Below are positions 23,806 through 36,837 of a stretch of 64,000 nt of DNA, piece after piece; the first letter of the stretch is position 1, and every line of letters begins with the position of its first letter. The notes beneath the pieces are model-generated. The model did no database searches and was not told the DNA's origin. It was given only the letters and a program-made list of their open reading frames with translations. The position numbers were made by a program, and so were the translations under genes. This DNA comes from Halomonas sp. (lineage in GTDB: Bacteria > Pseudomonadota > Gammaproteobacteria > Pseudomonadales > Halomonadaceae). Location of the stretch: assembly GCA_018401555.1 (NCBI GenBank), contig JAGYKP010000078.1, positions 1 through 64,000 of the forward strand, given 5' to 3'.

Positions 23806-24931
23806 CATGCACGGGATCTGGCGAGATGGCAATGACTTCGAGCTGCTGCCTGAGGCGAGCCGTCTTCCTGCCCGCCATGTTCGAGGCCATCGAGCAGGCG
23901 CGGGCCTCGATCCTGATCGAGCTCTACCTGATGGAGTCGGGACGGCTGGCCTCGGCGCTGATCGATACCCTGGTGCGGGCTGCCGAGCGCGGCGTGACGG
24001 TGCTCCTGCTGCTCGACGGTTACGGCGCCATGGGCCTGTCGGGGCACGATCGCCAGCGGCTCGAGGCGGGCGGCGTGGCTCTGCGCTTCTTCAACCCGCT
24101 GGGGCTCCACTCCCTGGCACGCAACCTCACCCGTGACCATCGCAAGCTGGTGGTGATCGACGGCCGCGTCGCCTTCACCGGCGGCTTCGGTGCCGTGGAC
24201 GAGTTCCTGGATGCCTGGTACGAGGTGGCGGTGCGCATCCAGGGGCCGGTGGTGGCCGACTGGGTGCGTCTGTTCAGCCGCCTGTGGGATTCCCCGCTGA
24301 CGCGAGGTCGTGGCCCCTCGGGTCTGGTGCGCGGACTGTCGACCGTGACCCGCGCCGAAGATGGCTACCGCGGCATGCGCGGCCGGGCGATCTGGGGGCA
24401 GGGATATCGCTACCAGGCGATACGCCACTCGCTGCATGGCCGGGTGGAGCGTGCGCGCCGCCGGATCTGGATCTGCACACCCTACTTTGCGCCGACCTTC
24501 AGCCTGCGCCTGCGCCTGGCGAGGGCGGCCCGGCGAGGTGTCGACGTGCGCCTGCTGCTGCCCGGCGAGTACCACGACCACCCCGGCGTTCGCTATGCGG
24601 GGCAGCGCTTCTACGGGCGCCTGCTCAAGGCCGGGGTGCATATCCACGAGTTCCAGCCGACCTTCATTCACGCCAAGTTCTCGCTGGCCGATGACTGGGT
24701 CAGCCTGGGGTCGTGCAACTTCGATCACTGGAGCCTGCACTGGAACCTGGAGGCCAACCAGGAGGTGGATGACCGGCGCTTCGCCGGCGAGGTGGCGCAG
24801 CTCTTCGAGCGCCACTTCGCCGCCAGTCAGGAGATCGAGCCACGGCTGTGGGCGCAGCGTCCCGCTATGGCAGCGCCTCGAAGGAGTGGCTGTTCGGCAC
24901 CCTGGACAGGATGCTGACCCGCCTGCGCTAG
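23806..24931 (+). CDS. Phospholipase D-family protein, cardiolipin synthase B-like (two frameshifts)
   Basis: Two HKD motifs of the phospholipase D superfamily are clear: 'HRKLVVIDGRVAFTGG' and 'HAKFSLADDWVSLGSCNFD'. Soluble or peripheral layout without N-terminal membrane helices, as in ClsB. The start reads 'MHGIWRDGNDFELLPEASR' from 23806 in one frame, then shifts at about 23865 to 'FLPAMFEAIEQARASILIEL'. A second shift near 24858 restores the C-terminus 'YGSASKEWLFGTLDRML' ending at 24931. About 375 residues. ClsB-type enzymes condense phosphatidylglycerol molecules (or PG with PE) to cardiolipin; activity here is inferred. Divergent from plsB. Confidence 0.85.
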
Positions 24932-24946
24932 CCGGCTGCGCCCGGA

Positions 24947-24999
24947 GCTGCAAGAGCGTCGCTTCGCTCCTGGAAGCTATAAGCTGGAAGAAAGATCTT
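24947..24999 (+). repeat. Small dispersed repeat, copy 1
   Basis: The segment containing 'GCAAGAGCG', 'CGCTTCG' and 'CTGGAAGCT...GGAAGAAA' followed by 'GCCCCCA' closely matches 40352-40402, apart from an 8-base insertion here. It lies downstream of the cardiolipin-synthase-like gene. Likely a short intergenic (REP-like) element. Confidence 0.6.
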
Positions 25000-25045
25000 G
25001 CCCCCAAGGCGGGTGACATCAGCTTTCCGGCTTCCGGCTTCTAGC

Positions 25046-25684
25046 CTACGGCTTACGGCGGCCGGCGGGCTTCTTCCTGCGCGGGGTGGGCTTGGGCGTC
25101 TCCGGCGGCACGCGGTAGTGCAGGTAGAGGTCGAGCACGAGCTCGGGAAGCTGGCGTACCAGCCCCTCGAGGCGCGCGGTGTCAGCGACGAACTCGGCCA
25201 TGTCGGGTTCGTCGTCGAACAGGCCGGAGAGCGCCATGAAGGGCAGCAGCAGGGTGGCGGCGGCTTCCTCATCCTCGTCGAACCAGGCCGTCTCGTCGAG
25301 AAAGACCCCCTCCATGAAACCGGCACACCAGTCGCCGATGGGCGTCTCCTCCGGGGCAATGCCATCCAGGGTCTGCTCGAAGGGCAGCTCCGGCAGCAGG
25401 CCCTGCTCCAGGGCGGCGATGGCGTTATGGCGCAGCCGCTCCAGCAGGCCGAGGATGACCTCGCGCTCGGCGTCGTCGGTGAAGGTCGGCTCCCCCTGGA
25501 ACAGCTCCGCCACCCACGCCGCCGGCGGCACCTCCCGGGGACTGACCGCCAGGGCCACCAGGTAGCCGTGGGTGCCGATCAGGTCCAGGGCATCCTCGGG
25601 AACCCGCTCCGAGGCCAGGAAGTCATCGAGATGATCGAGCTGGTCATCGTCGAGCAGGGGTTCGGGCTGCGGGGTATCGGACAT
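25046..25684 (-). CDS. UPF0149/YecA family protein
   Basis: 212 residues, starting 'MSDTPQPEPLLDDDQLDHLD'. Acidic helical protein of the YecA/UPF0149 family, seen from 'LDDFLASERVPEDALDLIGTHGYLVALA', shown here only in part, the 'PIGDWCAGFMEGVFLDETAW' block, and 'LLLPFMALSGL'. The C-terminus is a basic tail 'KPTPRRKKPAGRRKP', without the SEC-C zinc motif found in some relatives. Function unknown. Start at 25684 gives a good match; the upstream extension has none. Divergent from the SprT gene. Confidence 0.85.
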   Translation of the reverse strand: MSDTPQPEPLLDDDQLDHLDDFLASERVPEDALDLIGTHGYLVALAVSPREVPPAAWVAELFQGEPTFTDDAEREVILGLLERLRHNAIAALEQGLLPELPFEQTLDGIAPEETPIGDWCAGFMEGVFLDETAWFDEDEEAAATLLLPFMALSGLFDDEPDMAEFVADTARLEGLVRQLPELVLDLYLHYRVPPETPKPTPRRKKPAGRRKP

Positions 25685-25766
25685 CGAGACTCTCTCACGC
25701 TGGTTGACGGGCTCACGCTGGTGACGGGGCTTTACGCCCGTGGGGTCAGGCGGCATTCTAGCATCC

Positions 25767-26329
25767 ATGAAGCGTGCCGCGTTGCCCCACCCCGATCCCG
25801 AGGCGCTCGCCGCCCTCGGCCCGGCCGACCTCTCGCGAGTCCTCGGTGAGCGAGTCGAGGCGGCCTGGGGACTGTGTCGCGAGGTGCATCCCCACCTGCC
25901 CAGGCCCCGGGTATGGCTCGACCTGCGCGGCCAGTGCGCCGGCCAGGCGCACTTCGGTCGCGGCGGGCTGCGCTTCAACCCGGTGCTGTATGCCGAGAAC
26001 CGTGTGGACTTCCTGGTCGAGGTGGTACCCCACGAGATGGCTCACTGGCTGGTCCACCACCTGGAGGATGGCCGGCGGGCACGGCCCCCACGGCCGCGAG
26101 TGGCAGACGGTGATGCGCCGCGCTGTTCGGGCTCGAGCCGCGTACCACCCACCGCTTCGATACCGGCCGCGCCAGCCCGACGCCGCATCGCTACGTGTGC
26201 GGCTGCCGCGAGCATGGCTTTACCCCTCGGCGCCACGCCCTGGCCAGCCAGGGGCGTCGCTATCGCTGCCGCAAGTGTGCTCAGACCTTGGTCTATCACC
26301 CTGGCTCGGCGTTTGAAAATGTTAGATAA
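25767..26329 (+). CDS. SprT family zinc metalloprotease-like protein (frameshifts)
   Basis: N-terminal SprT-like domain with 'LPRPRVWLDLRGQCAGQAHF' and the zinc site 'VPHEMAHWLVHHL' (HExxH). After a frame change near 26075 the protein goes on 'GPHGREWQTVMRR' (third zinc ligand region) and, after another near 26120, 'RYVCGCREHGFTPRRHALAS' and 'YRCRKCAQTLVYHPG', a CxCx..CxxC zinc ribbon typical of SprT. About 187 residues. SprT/Spartan-type proteases act on DNA-protein crosslinks in eukaryotes; bacterial roles are not well defined. Confidence 0.82.
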
Positions 26330-26358
26330 GCTGTTGTTATAAAAAGACTTTTGATCAT

Positions 26359-26374
26359 ACCAATGTCTAAGAGG
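26359..26374 (+). promoter_or_regulatory. 16-bp motif upstream of acs shared with the symporter locus
   Basis: 'ACCAATGTCTAAGAGG' matches 'ACCATGGTCTAAGCGG' at 36609-36624 in 13 of 16 positions. It lies 124 bases before the acs start in the 168-base gap after sprT. Candidate regulator-binding site, perhaps for the NarL-type regulator encoded next to acs; inference only. Confidence 0.3.
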
Positions 26375-26497
26375 AAGGCCGGCGCCAAGGCGTTATGCTG
26401 GCCGCACTTCCATGGCACTGGCGGCAACGACAATCTCAATGCTGGTCGCCGGTTTCCACCCACCTGACGGGGCCACCCCAAGGACAGAGGCAACTCC

Positions 26498-28446
26498 ATG
26501 AGCGAACAACAGAACATCTATCCGGTGCGCGATGCCATCGCCGCCAAGGCCTGGGCGGACAAGGAAAAGTACCAGGCGATGTATAAGCAGTCCGTGGACG
26601 ACCCCGATACCTTCTGGGGCGAACAGGCCAAGCGCATCGACTGGGTCAAGTTCCCGAGCAAGATCAAGCACACCAGCTTCGACCCCCACAATGTCGATAT
26701 TCGCTGGTTCGAGGACGGCACCCTCAACGCCAGCGCCAACTGCCTGGATCGCCACCTCGAGAAGCGTGGCGACCAGACCGCGATCATCTGGGAGGGCGAC
26801 GATCCCAACGACTCCGCCCACATCAGCTACCGCGAGCTGTACGAGCGCACCTGCCAGCTGGCCAACGCACTCAAGGCCCAGGGCGTGAAGAAGGGCGACG
26901 TGGTCACCCTCTACATGCCGATGATTCCCGAGGCTGCCGTGGCCATGCTGGCCTGCGCCCGTATCGGCGCCGTGCACTCCGTGGTCTTCGGCGGCTTCTC
27001 GCCGGACGCCCTGGCCCAGCGCATCATCGGTGCCAGCTCCAAGCTGGTGATCACCGCCGACGAGTCCGTGCGCGGTGGCAAGCAGGTGCCGCTCAAGGAT
27101 AACGTCGATGCGGCCCTGACCCGCGACGGCACCGAGGTGTGCGAGAAGGTGCTGGTGGTCAAGCGTACCGGCGGCGAGATCGAGTGGAAGGAGGGACGTG
27201 ACCTCTGGTACCACGAGCAGGTCGACAGCCAGCCCACCGACTGCGCGGCGGAGGAGATGAACGCCGAGGATCCGCTGTTCATCCTCTACACCTCCGGTTC
27301 CACCGGCGCACCCAAGGGCCTCAAGCACACCACCGGCGGCTACATGGTCTATGCCAGCCTGACCCACCAGTATGTCTTCGACTATCAGGATGGCGAGGTC
27401 TACTGGTGCACCGCCGACGTGGGCTGGGTCACCGGTCACAGCTACATCGTCTATGGCCCGCTGGCCAATGGCGCCACCACCCTGATGTTCGAGGGCGTGC
27501 CCAGCTATCCGACCCATGGCCGCATGGGCGAGATCGTCGACAAGCACAAGGTCAACATCCTCTACACCGCGCCCACCGCCATCCGCGCGCTGATGGCCCA
27601 TGGCGAGAACGTCATGGACTCCAGCAAGCGTGACAGCCTGCGCATCCTTGGCTCGGTGGGCGAACCCATCAACCCCGAGGCCTGGGAGTGGTACTACCGG
27701 GTGATCGGCAACTCCAACTGTCCCATCGTCGACACCTGGTGGCAGACCGAGAACGGCGGCATCATGATCGCCCCGCTGCCCGGCGCCACGGATCTCAAGC
27801 CGGGCTCCGCCACCCTGCCGTTCTTCGGCGTGCAGCCGGCGCTGTACGACAGTGAAGGCAACGCTCTCGAGGGTGCCGTCGACGGTAACCTGGTGATCAC
27901 CGACTCCTGGCCCGGCCAGGCGCGCTCCATCTGGGGTGACCATGAGCGATTCACCCAGACCTACTTCTCCACCTACCAGGGGGTCTACTTCACCGGTGAC
28001 GGCTGCCGCCGCGACGAGGATGGCTACTACTGGATCACCGGCCGTGTCGACGACGTGATCAACGTCTCCGGTCACCGCATGGGCACCGCCGAGATCGAGT
28101 CCTCGCTGGTGGCCCACGAGGCCGTGGCCGAGGCCGCCGTGGTCGGCTTCCCCATGACATCAAGGGGCAGGGCATCTACATCTACGTCACCCTGAATGGC
28201 GATGCGGAGCCCTCCGACGAGCTCAAGAAGGAGCTCACCCAGTGGGTGCGCAAGGACATCGGGCCGATCGCCTCGCCGGACATCATCCAGTGGGCGCCGA
28301 GTCTGCCCAAGACGCGCTCCGGCAAGATCATGCGCCGCATCCTGCGCAAGATCGCCGCCAACGAGTGCGATGGCCTGGGTGATACCAGCACCCTGGCGGA
28401 TCCGTCCGTGGTCGACGAGCTGATCGAGCATCGCGCCAACCGCTGA
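26498..28446 (+). CDS. acs: Acetate-CoA ligase (acetyl-CoA synthetase; one frameshift)
   Basis: Activates acetate to acetyl-CoA through acetyl-AMP, for growth on low acetate. Starts '[20 protein letters not shown]'. Seen: the P-loop '[16 protein letters not shown]', '[11 protein letters not shown]', '[20 protein letters not shown]' and '[17 protein letters not shown]'. At about 28158 one C is missing from a C run ('TTCCCCATG' for the codons of 'FPHD'); the protein continues '[18 protein letters not shown]' and ends with the acetylation-site motif '[17 protein letters not shown]', whose lysine is the usual Pat/SirT target. About 649 residues, normal length. It sits directly before the CrbR/CrbS-type genes and 6 kb from an acetate-type symporter. 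Confidence 0.95.
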
Positions 28447-28488
28447 GGCACAGCGACGAGTTCATCTCGTCGCCACCTGAGCTCGGCG

Positions 28489-28517
28489 AGCCGGCCCCAC
28501 GGGGCCCGGCTTCTTTT
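28489..28517 (+). terminator. Terminator after acs
   Basis: GC-rich imperfect stem 'GCCGGCCCC'/'GGGGCCCGGC' followed by 'TTCTTTTC'. A second, shorter hairpin 'CGACGAG-TTCAT-CTCGTCG' at 28454-28472 precedes it. Confidence 0.65.
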
Positions 28518-28531
28518 CGGCTATCGGAAAT

Positions 28532-28543
28532 ATTGTCGACAAT
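28532..28543 (+). promoter_or_regulatory. 12-bp perfect palindrome upstream of the response regulator gene
   Basis: 'ATTGTCGACAAT' lies between the acs terminator and the crbR start, 110 bases upstream. It is an operator-like symmetric site in an otherwise GC-rich gap. The regulator is unknown. Confidence 0.35.
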
Positions 28544-28653
28544 GTGTGCGCGATGCTTGGGAATCGCCTCCCCATGGGGTAACATGCGACTCAACGAAGA
28601 AGAGCCCGTGTGGCGGTCGTCGATCCGCTGCCAGAGGAACCGGAGGAGAATCC

Positions 28654-29317
28654 ATGGCCTTTGCCCAGAAATTCATCGTCGCCGATGACCATCCGCTGTT
28701 CCGCGCAGCCCTCACCCAGGCACTGCGTCAGCTGGCGCCCCAGGCCGAGATCGTCGAGTCCGACACCATGGAGGCCACCGCCGAGGTGGTGACTCGTCAC
28801 CCCGACGCCGACCTGATCCTGCTCGACCTGCACATGCCGGGCGCCCATGGTTTCTCGGGCCTCATCCAGCTGCGCGGCCAGACCCCGGACATTCCGGTGG
28901 CGGTGGTCTCGGGCAGCGACGAGCCCTACGTGGTGCGCCGCGCCATCGACTACGGTGCCTCCGGCTTCATCCCCAAGTCCTCCTCGCTGCAGCTGATCGC
29001 CGAGGCAGTGGGCGAGATCCTCGACGGCGAGGTGTGGCTGCCGGCGGAGCTGGCCGCCGCCATGCGGTGAGGCCGACGAGGAGGAGACCAAGTTTGCCGA
29101 GGCGATCGCCTCGCTGACTCCGCAGCAGTTCCGGGTGCTCAACATGCTCACCGAGGGCCTGCTCAACAAGCAGATCGCCTACGAGCTCAGCGTCTCCGAG
29201 GCCACCATCAAGGCCCACGTCACCGCCATCCTGCGCAAGCTCGGCGTGCACTCCCGCACCCAGGCGGTGATCGCCGCCCAGAAGCTCGAGGTGGAGCCGC
29301 CGAAGGTGGAGTCGTAG
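28654..29317 (+). CDS. CrbR/ErdR-like NarL/LuxR-family response regulator (one frameshift)
   Basis: Receiver domain: 'FIVADDHPLFRAAL', phosphoacceptor Asp in 'LILLDLHMPGAHG', switch residues 'AVVSGSDE', and 'GASGFIPKSS' with the conserved lysine. Frame changes at about 29065; the C-terminal LuxR helix-turn-helix follows as 'LTPQQFRVLNMLTEGLLNKQ...VSEATIKAHVTAIL'. About 221 residues. Start at 28654 follows 'GGAGGAGAA'. Neighbours acs and a SLC5-STAC-PAS histidine kinase make it the likely CrbR-type regulator, which in Vibrio and Pseudomonas activates acs and controls the acetate switch. Family known; the role here is inferred from context. Confidence 0.85.
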
Positions 29318-29340
29318 CGCCAAGGCGCAAGCTTCAAGTA

Positions 29341-29376
29341 AACGCAGAAACCCACCGTCAGGTGGGTTTCTGCGTT
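29341..29376. terminator. Strong bidirectional terminator between crbR-like and crbS-like genes
   Basis: A perfect 16-bp inverted repeat 'AACGCAGAAACCCACC' with a 4-base loop, flanked by T/A-rich ends, lies between the convergent genes. Confidence 0.85.
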
Positions 29377-29416
29377 TGTGCCTTTTCAACTCACTCGAGC
29401 AGAGGGCCGATCCACT

Positions 29417-29527
29417 CGGGGCTGATCTGGCGGCAAGCCTGCGAGGAGGCGCTGTGAATACGTCCCTGTACGCTACCGACGCCATCCCTGGCGTATGACC
29501 TCCTCTTCGGCTTGCCCCCAGCGCCCC
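29417..29527 (-). repeat. Dispersed ~111-bp repeat, copy B
   Basis: Inverted copy of 19553-19663. On the minus strand it reads with the same boundaries (from 'GGGGCGC' to 'ATCAGCCCCG') and keeps the same short frame 'GMASVAYRDVFTAPPRR'. The two differences inside the part coding 'RDVFTA' are silent T/C changes. It lies downstream of the crbS-like 3' end. Confidence 0.8.
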
Positions 29528-29565
29528 TCGTAGTTGTGTGCCCAACGTGATGGTGGGCTCAGTGG

Positions 29566-33511
<3,946 letters not shown>

Positions 33512-33577
33512 GAGCTTCCTCCCTGGGTGTCGCCGCCCATTCTAGGGCAATGGCGCGGTTGAGGGCAGGCGCATGGT

Positions 33578-34094
33578 TCAGTCGGTCTCCACACAGACGG
33601 CGCGGTAGAGCGGGGCCTCCGCCGTCAGGCGACGCATGGCATCCAGTTGCGGCTGGCGCGCCTCCCGCCAGCGGCAGGGTCTCGCGGGTGGCGCAGTTCA
33701 TCAGCCAGGTCTGGTGGCTGACACTGTCCTGGGCCTGCTTCTCGAAGCGGTAGAGCAGGAACTCGACCCGTTTCTCGCCATCCTGCTCCTGGACCGTCAT
33801 GCCCTGCTCGTCGACCACGCTGAAAGCGGTGGTCATGGGGAAGAGGTAGGTCCAGGGGCGCCAGAACATGGCGTCCTGCTCGGTCTGGACGACGCGGGCG
33901 CTTTCCGGCAGCAGCGAGCGCTTGTGCTCGTACCAGCTGTACTCCGTCTGGATCTGGTAACCGAGCATCCCCAGGCCGCCCAGTGCGGGGATGATCCAGC
34001 GCGGCAGGCGCTTGCCACTGACCTTGCGCAGCAGCAGGCCGATGCCCGCCGCCCCGAGGCCGGCGAAGATCGCCCCAATCAAGTGCCAAATCAT
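33578..34094 (-). CDS. Hypothetical membrane-anchored protein next to crbS (one frameshift)
   Basis: About 171 residues. Two N-terminal hydrophobic helices, 'LIGAIFAGLGAAGIGLLL' and 'WIIPALGGLGMLGYQI', are followed by a soluble domain with 'TYLFPMTTAFSVVDEQG' and 'FLLYRFEKQAQDS'. A frame change near 33665 leads to the end 'MRRLTAEAPLYRAVCVETD'. Start at 34094 is supported by the run of membrane residues from the first Met. I do not recognise a family. It sits between the symporter operon and the crbS-like gene on the same strand, so a role in the acetate block is possible but unproven. Confidence 0.6.
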
Positions 34095-34116
34095 GGTTCA
34101 CCTTTTCTCAAAGAGA

Positions 34117-34138
34117 CGGGCTTCCCAAGGGAAGCCCG
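34117..34138 (-). terminator. Terminator hairpin downstream of the symporter gene
   Basis: Perfect 10-bp stem 'CGGGCTTCCC'/'GGGAAGCCCG' with a 2-base loop; on the minus strand it is followed by 'TCTCTTTG'. It separates the symporter transcript from the small hypothetical gene. Confidence 0.65.
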
Positions 34139-34153
34139 ATCGGTAGGAGTTGA

Positions 34154-34175
34154 CTGGCCCGGCGAGCCGGGCCAG
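34154..34175 (-). terminator. Second GC hairpin downstream of the symporter gene
   Basis: Perfect 10-bp stem 'CTGGCCCGGC'/'GCCGGGCCAG' with a 2-base loop, 33 bases after the symporter stop. No T-tract; it may work together with the hairpin at 34117. Confidence 0.5.
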
Positions 34176-34207
34176 GGGGCCATTATGGCCCAGTAGGTGC
34201 CGAGACG

Positions 34208-36004
34208 TCAGTGCTCGGTTGCGGCACCAGCACCCTTGGGATAGCGAACGCTCTCCACCAGGTCCTGGATCTCCTGCGGGGGCTCTTCGGTGGCGGTGGA
34301 CACCAGGTAGGCCACCGTGAAGTTGAAGATCGCACCCACCGCGCCGAAGGAGAGCGGCGAGATGCCCAGGATCCAGTTGTCCGGCGTGTTGGGCAGCATG
34401 TTGGTGCCCGGCACGAAGAACCAGCCCAGGTAGGTGAAGATGTAGAGCAGGGTGGCGATCAGGCCGGTCAGCATGCCCGCCACGGCGCCCTTGTTGTTCA
34501 CCCGCTTGGAGAAGATCCCCATCATCAGCGCCGGGAACAGCGAGGCGCCGGCGATACCGAAGGCCAGGGCCACCGTCTGGGCGGCGAAGCCCGGCGGGTT
34601 GAGGCCCAGGTAGGTGGCCAGCAGGATGGCGCCCGCCATGGAGATGCGTGCGGCCAGCATCTCGCCCTTCTCGGTGATCTTCGGGTTGATCATGGTCTTG
34701 ATCAGGTCGTGACTGATCGCCGAGGAGATGGCCAGCAGCAGGCCCGCCGCGGTGGAGAGTGCGGCCGCGATACCGCCGGCGGCGATCAGGCCGATGACCC
34801 ACGGGGGCAGGTTGGCGATCTCGGGGTTGGCGAGTACCAGGATATCGTTGTTGACGGTCAGCTCGCTGCCTTCCCAGCCACGCGCCTCGGCGGTGTCGGC
34901 GAAGTCGGCGTTGCCGTCGTTATAGAGCTGGATGCGGCCGTCGTCGTTCTTGTCCTCGAAGGAGATCAGGCCGGTTTCTTCCCAGGTGCGAATCCATCCC
35001 GGGCGCTCCTCGTAGACCAGCGCATTGCTGGCGGCAGCCTCGTAGTCCTCGACCTGGCCGGCCATCTCCGGATAGACCGTGGTGGCGAGGTTCAGGCGTG
35101 CCATGGAGCCTACGGCCGGTGCGGTGAGGTAGAGCAGGGCGATGAACACCAGCGCCCAGCCGGCGGACCAGCGCGCATCGGCCACCTTGGGCACGGTGAA
35201 GAAGCGGATGATGACGTGGGGCAGACCCGCGGTACCCACCATCAGCGACAGGGTGAACAGCACCATGTTGAGCTTGTTGTCGACGTCCGCGGTGTAGTCG
35301 CGGAAGCCCAGGGCGTTGACCACATCATCGAGCTTCTCCAGCAGCGGCAAGCCGGACTCGGTGTGGGTGCTGAACATGCCGAACATGGGGATCGGGTTGC
35401 CGGTCAGCTGCATGGCGATGAACACCGCCGGGATGGTGTAGGCGATGATCAGCACGATGTACTGCGCCACCTGGGTGTAGGTGATGCCCTTCATGCCACC
35501 GAATACCGCATACAGGAACACGATGAAGGCCGCGATCCAGATGCCCCAGGTGTTGGAGACCTCGAGGAAGCGCGAGAAGGCCACGCCGGCACCGGTCATC
35601 TGGCCGATGACGTAGGTCACCGAGGCGACGATCAGACAGATGACGGCCACCAGGCGTGCGGCGTTGCTGTAGAAGCGGTCACCGATGAAGTCCGGCACCG
35701 TGAACTTGCCGAACTTGCGCAGGTAGGGCGCCAGCAGCATGGCCAGAATGACGTAGCCGCCGGTCCAGCCCATCAGGAAGGTGGAGTTGGCGTAGCCGCC
35801 GGAAGCCAGCAGGCCGGCCATGGAGATGAATGACGCGGCGGACATCCAGTCGGCGGCGGTGGCCATGCCGTTGGTGATCGGATGGACGCCGCCGCCCGCC
35901 ACATAGAAGTCCTTGGTCGAGCCCGCTCGGGCCCAGATCGCGATGCCGATGTAGAGGGCAAACGAGGCCCCTACGAACAGCAGGTTGATTGCAAATTGAC
36001 TCAT
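34208..36004 (-). CDS. Sodium:solute symporter, VC_2705 subfamily (acetate/monocarboxylate type)
   Basis: 598 residues, SSS (SLC5) family inner-membrane transporter. Starts 'MSQFAINLLFVGASFALYIG'. Family marks: 'GGGVHPITNGMATAADWMSA', 'GWTGGYVILAMLLAPYL', 'TGAGVAFSRFLEVSNTWGIW', 'GTAGLPHVIIRFFTVPKVAD', and 'GIAAALSTAAGLLLAISSAI'. A ~90-residue hydrophilic insertion ('DKNDDGRIQLYNDGNADFAD') is typical of the VC_2705 subgroup and distinguishes it from ActP proper. The DUF4212 partner lies 6 bases upstream. Substrate is probably acetate or a related short acid, inferred from the acs-crb context. Frame intact. Confidence 0.9.
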   Translation of the reverse strand: MSQFAINLLFVGASFALYIGIAIWARAGSTKDFYVAGGGVHPITNGMATAADWMSAASFISMAGLLASGGYANSTFLMGWTGGYVILAMLLAPYLRKFGKFTVPDFIGDRFYSNAARLVAVICLIVASVTYVIGQMTGAGVAFSRFLEVSNTWGIWIAAFIVFLYAVFGGMKGITYTQVAQYIVLIIAYTIPAVFIAMQLTGNPIPMFGMFSTHTESGLPLLEKLDDVVNALGFRDYTADVDNKLNMVLFTLSLMVGTAGLPHVIIRFFTVPKVADARWSAGWALVFIALLYLTAPAVGSMARLNLATTVYPEMAGQVEDYEAAASNALVYEERPGWIRTWEETGLISFEDKNDDGRIQLYNDGNADFADTAEARGWEGSELTVNNDILVLANPEIANLPPWVIGLIAAGGIAAALSTAAGLLLAISSAISHDLIKTMINPKITEKGEMLAARISMAGAILLATYLGLNPPGFAAQTVALAFGIAGASLFPALMMGIFSKRVNNKGAVAGMLTGLIATLLYIFTYLGWFFVPGTNMLPNTPDNWILGISPLSFGAVGAIFNFTVAYLVSTATEEPPQEIQDLVESVRYPKGAGAATEH

Positions 36005-36010
36005 GCTGTC

Positions 36011-36271
36011 TTACTCCCCGAGTCCGAATTTCTTGTCGAGTTGGTTCATTCGCCAGGCGTAGAAGAAGATCAGGCAAATGAATGTCAGGATCGAACCCTG
36101 CTGGGCGAACCAGAAGCCCAGGTCGGTGCCACCGACCGGGATGCCGGCGAGCAGCGGCCGGAACAGGATGGCGCAGCCGTAGGAGACGAAGGCCCAGACG
36201 ACCAGGCAGCCAGCGATCAGGCGCACGTTGGCCTTCCAGTACTCGGTTGAGTCGACTTTCTCTTCTGCCAT
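36011..36271 (-). CDS. DUF4212 small membrane subunit paired with the symporter
   Basis: 86 residues starting 'MAEEKVDSTEYWKANVRLIA'. Two hydrophobic helices, 'LIAGCLVVWAFVSYGCAILF' and 'GSILTFICLIFFYAWRM', with the conserved 'WFAQQGSI' between. DUF4212 (or DUF485-like) proteins are encoded directly before SSS transporters and are thought to be accessory subunits. The symporter start is 6 bases downstream of its stop, so this is one operon. Ribosome-binding site 'GTGGAGAA' precedes the ATG. Confidence 0.9.
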   Translation of the reverse strand: MAEEKVDSTEYWKANVRLIAGCLVVWAFVSYGCAILFRPLLAGIPVGGTDLGFWFAQQGSILTFICLIFFYAWRMNQLDKKFGLGE

Positions 36272-36837
36272 GTCGTGTTCTCCACTTGTTGTTGAGCTAG
36301 GGAACTTGTGCAGTCGTTGATTGAGGGATCATCAGGGCAATCGCACGCCCCCGGCCGCGAGGCGCATTGGTGTCGTGCGATTGCCCTGCATGATGCAGGT
36401 GGATAGTGGTCAATGAGTGGCAAAAATGAATCCCAGACTTTCGTATCATGAGAATAAAGCAATTCAACGCGTTTTATAAAAACCGTTATTTTTCAGATGG
36501 TTGAATTAATTGTTTTCGTGAAATGTCGGGAGGGGCGGTGGCAGGATAGAACCATGGTATATCCTGCCCTCCTATGACCTTTGTCTAGGGCTGAATGGGT
36601 GGGGTAGGACCATGGTCTAAGCGGCGCTCGGTCGATACGATCGTCTAGCTTATCGGCGAGGTGTCGTCGTTGTTATGCTCCAGAGAAGTACCGATGTGTC
36701 ATCGGCATCATCGACAGCCGATCACGCCTGCGGAAACCAATAACAATACCGCCGCTGAAGCCGCCCCGGGTCGCCGTCGAACGACGTCCGGGGTCGGGGT
36801 CTTCCTCGCAGTGGTAGCCGATCCGTGAGGTCCAGCC
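36272..36837. promoter_or_regulatory. Divergent regulatory region of the symporter operon and the DUF294 gene
   Basis: 566 bases without a gene. Contents: a perfect 15-bp inverted repeat 'CAGGGCAATCGCACG' at 36333-36347 and 36374-36388 with a 26-base spacer; an AT-rich zone at 36440-36520 likely to hold the symporter promoter; two copies of the palindrome 'ACCATGGT' (36551-36558 and 36609-36616), the second inside a 16-bp match to the acs upstream region; and 'GTCTA' at 36583, 36615 and 36643, spaced 32 and 28 bases. The layout suggests binding of one or more regulators; identity is unknown. Confidence 0.5.
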
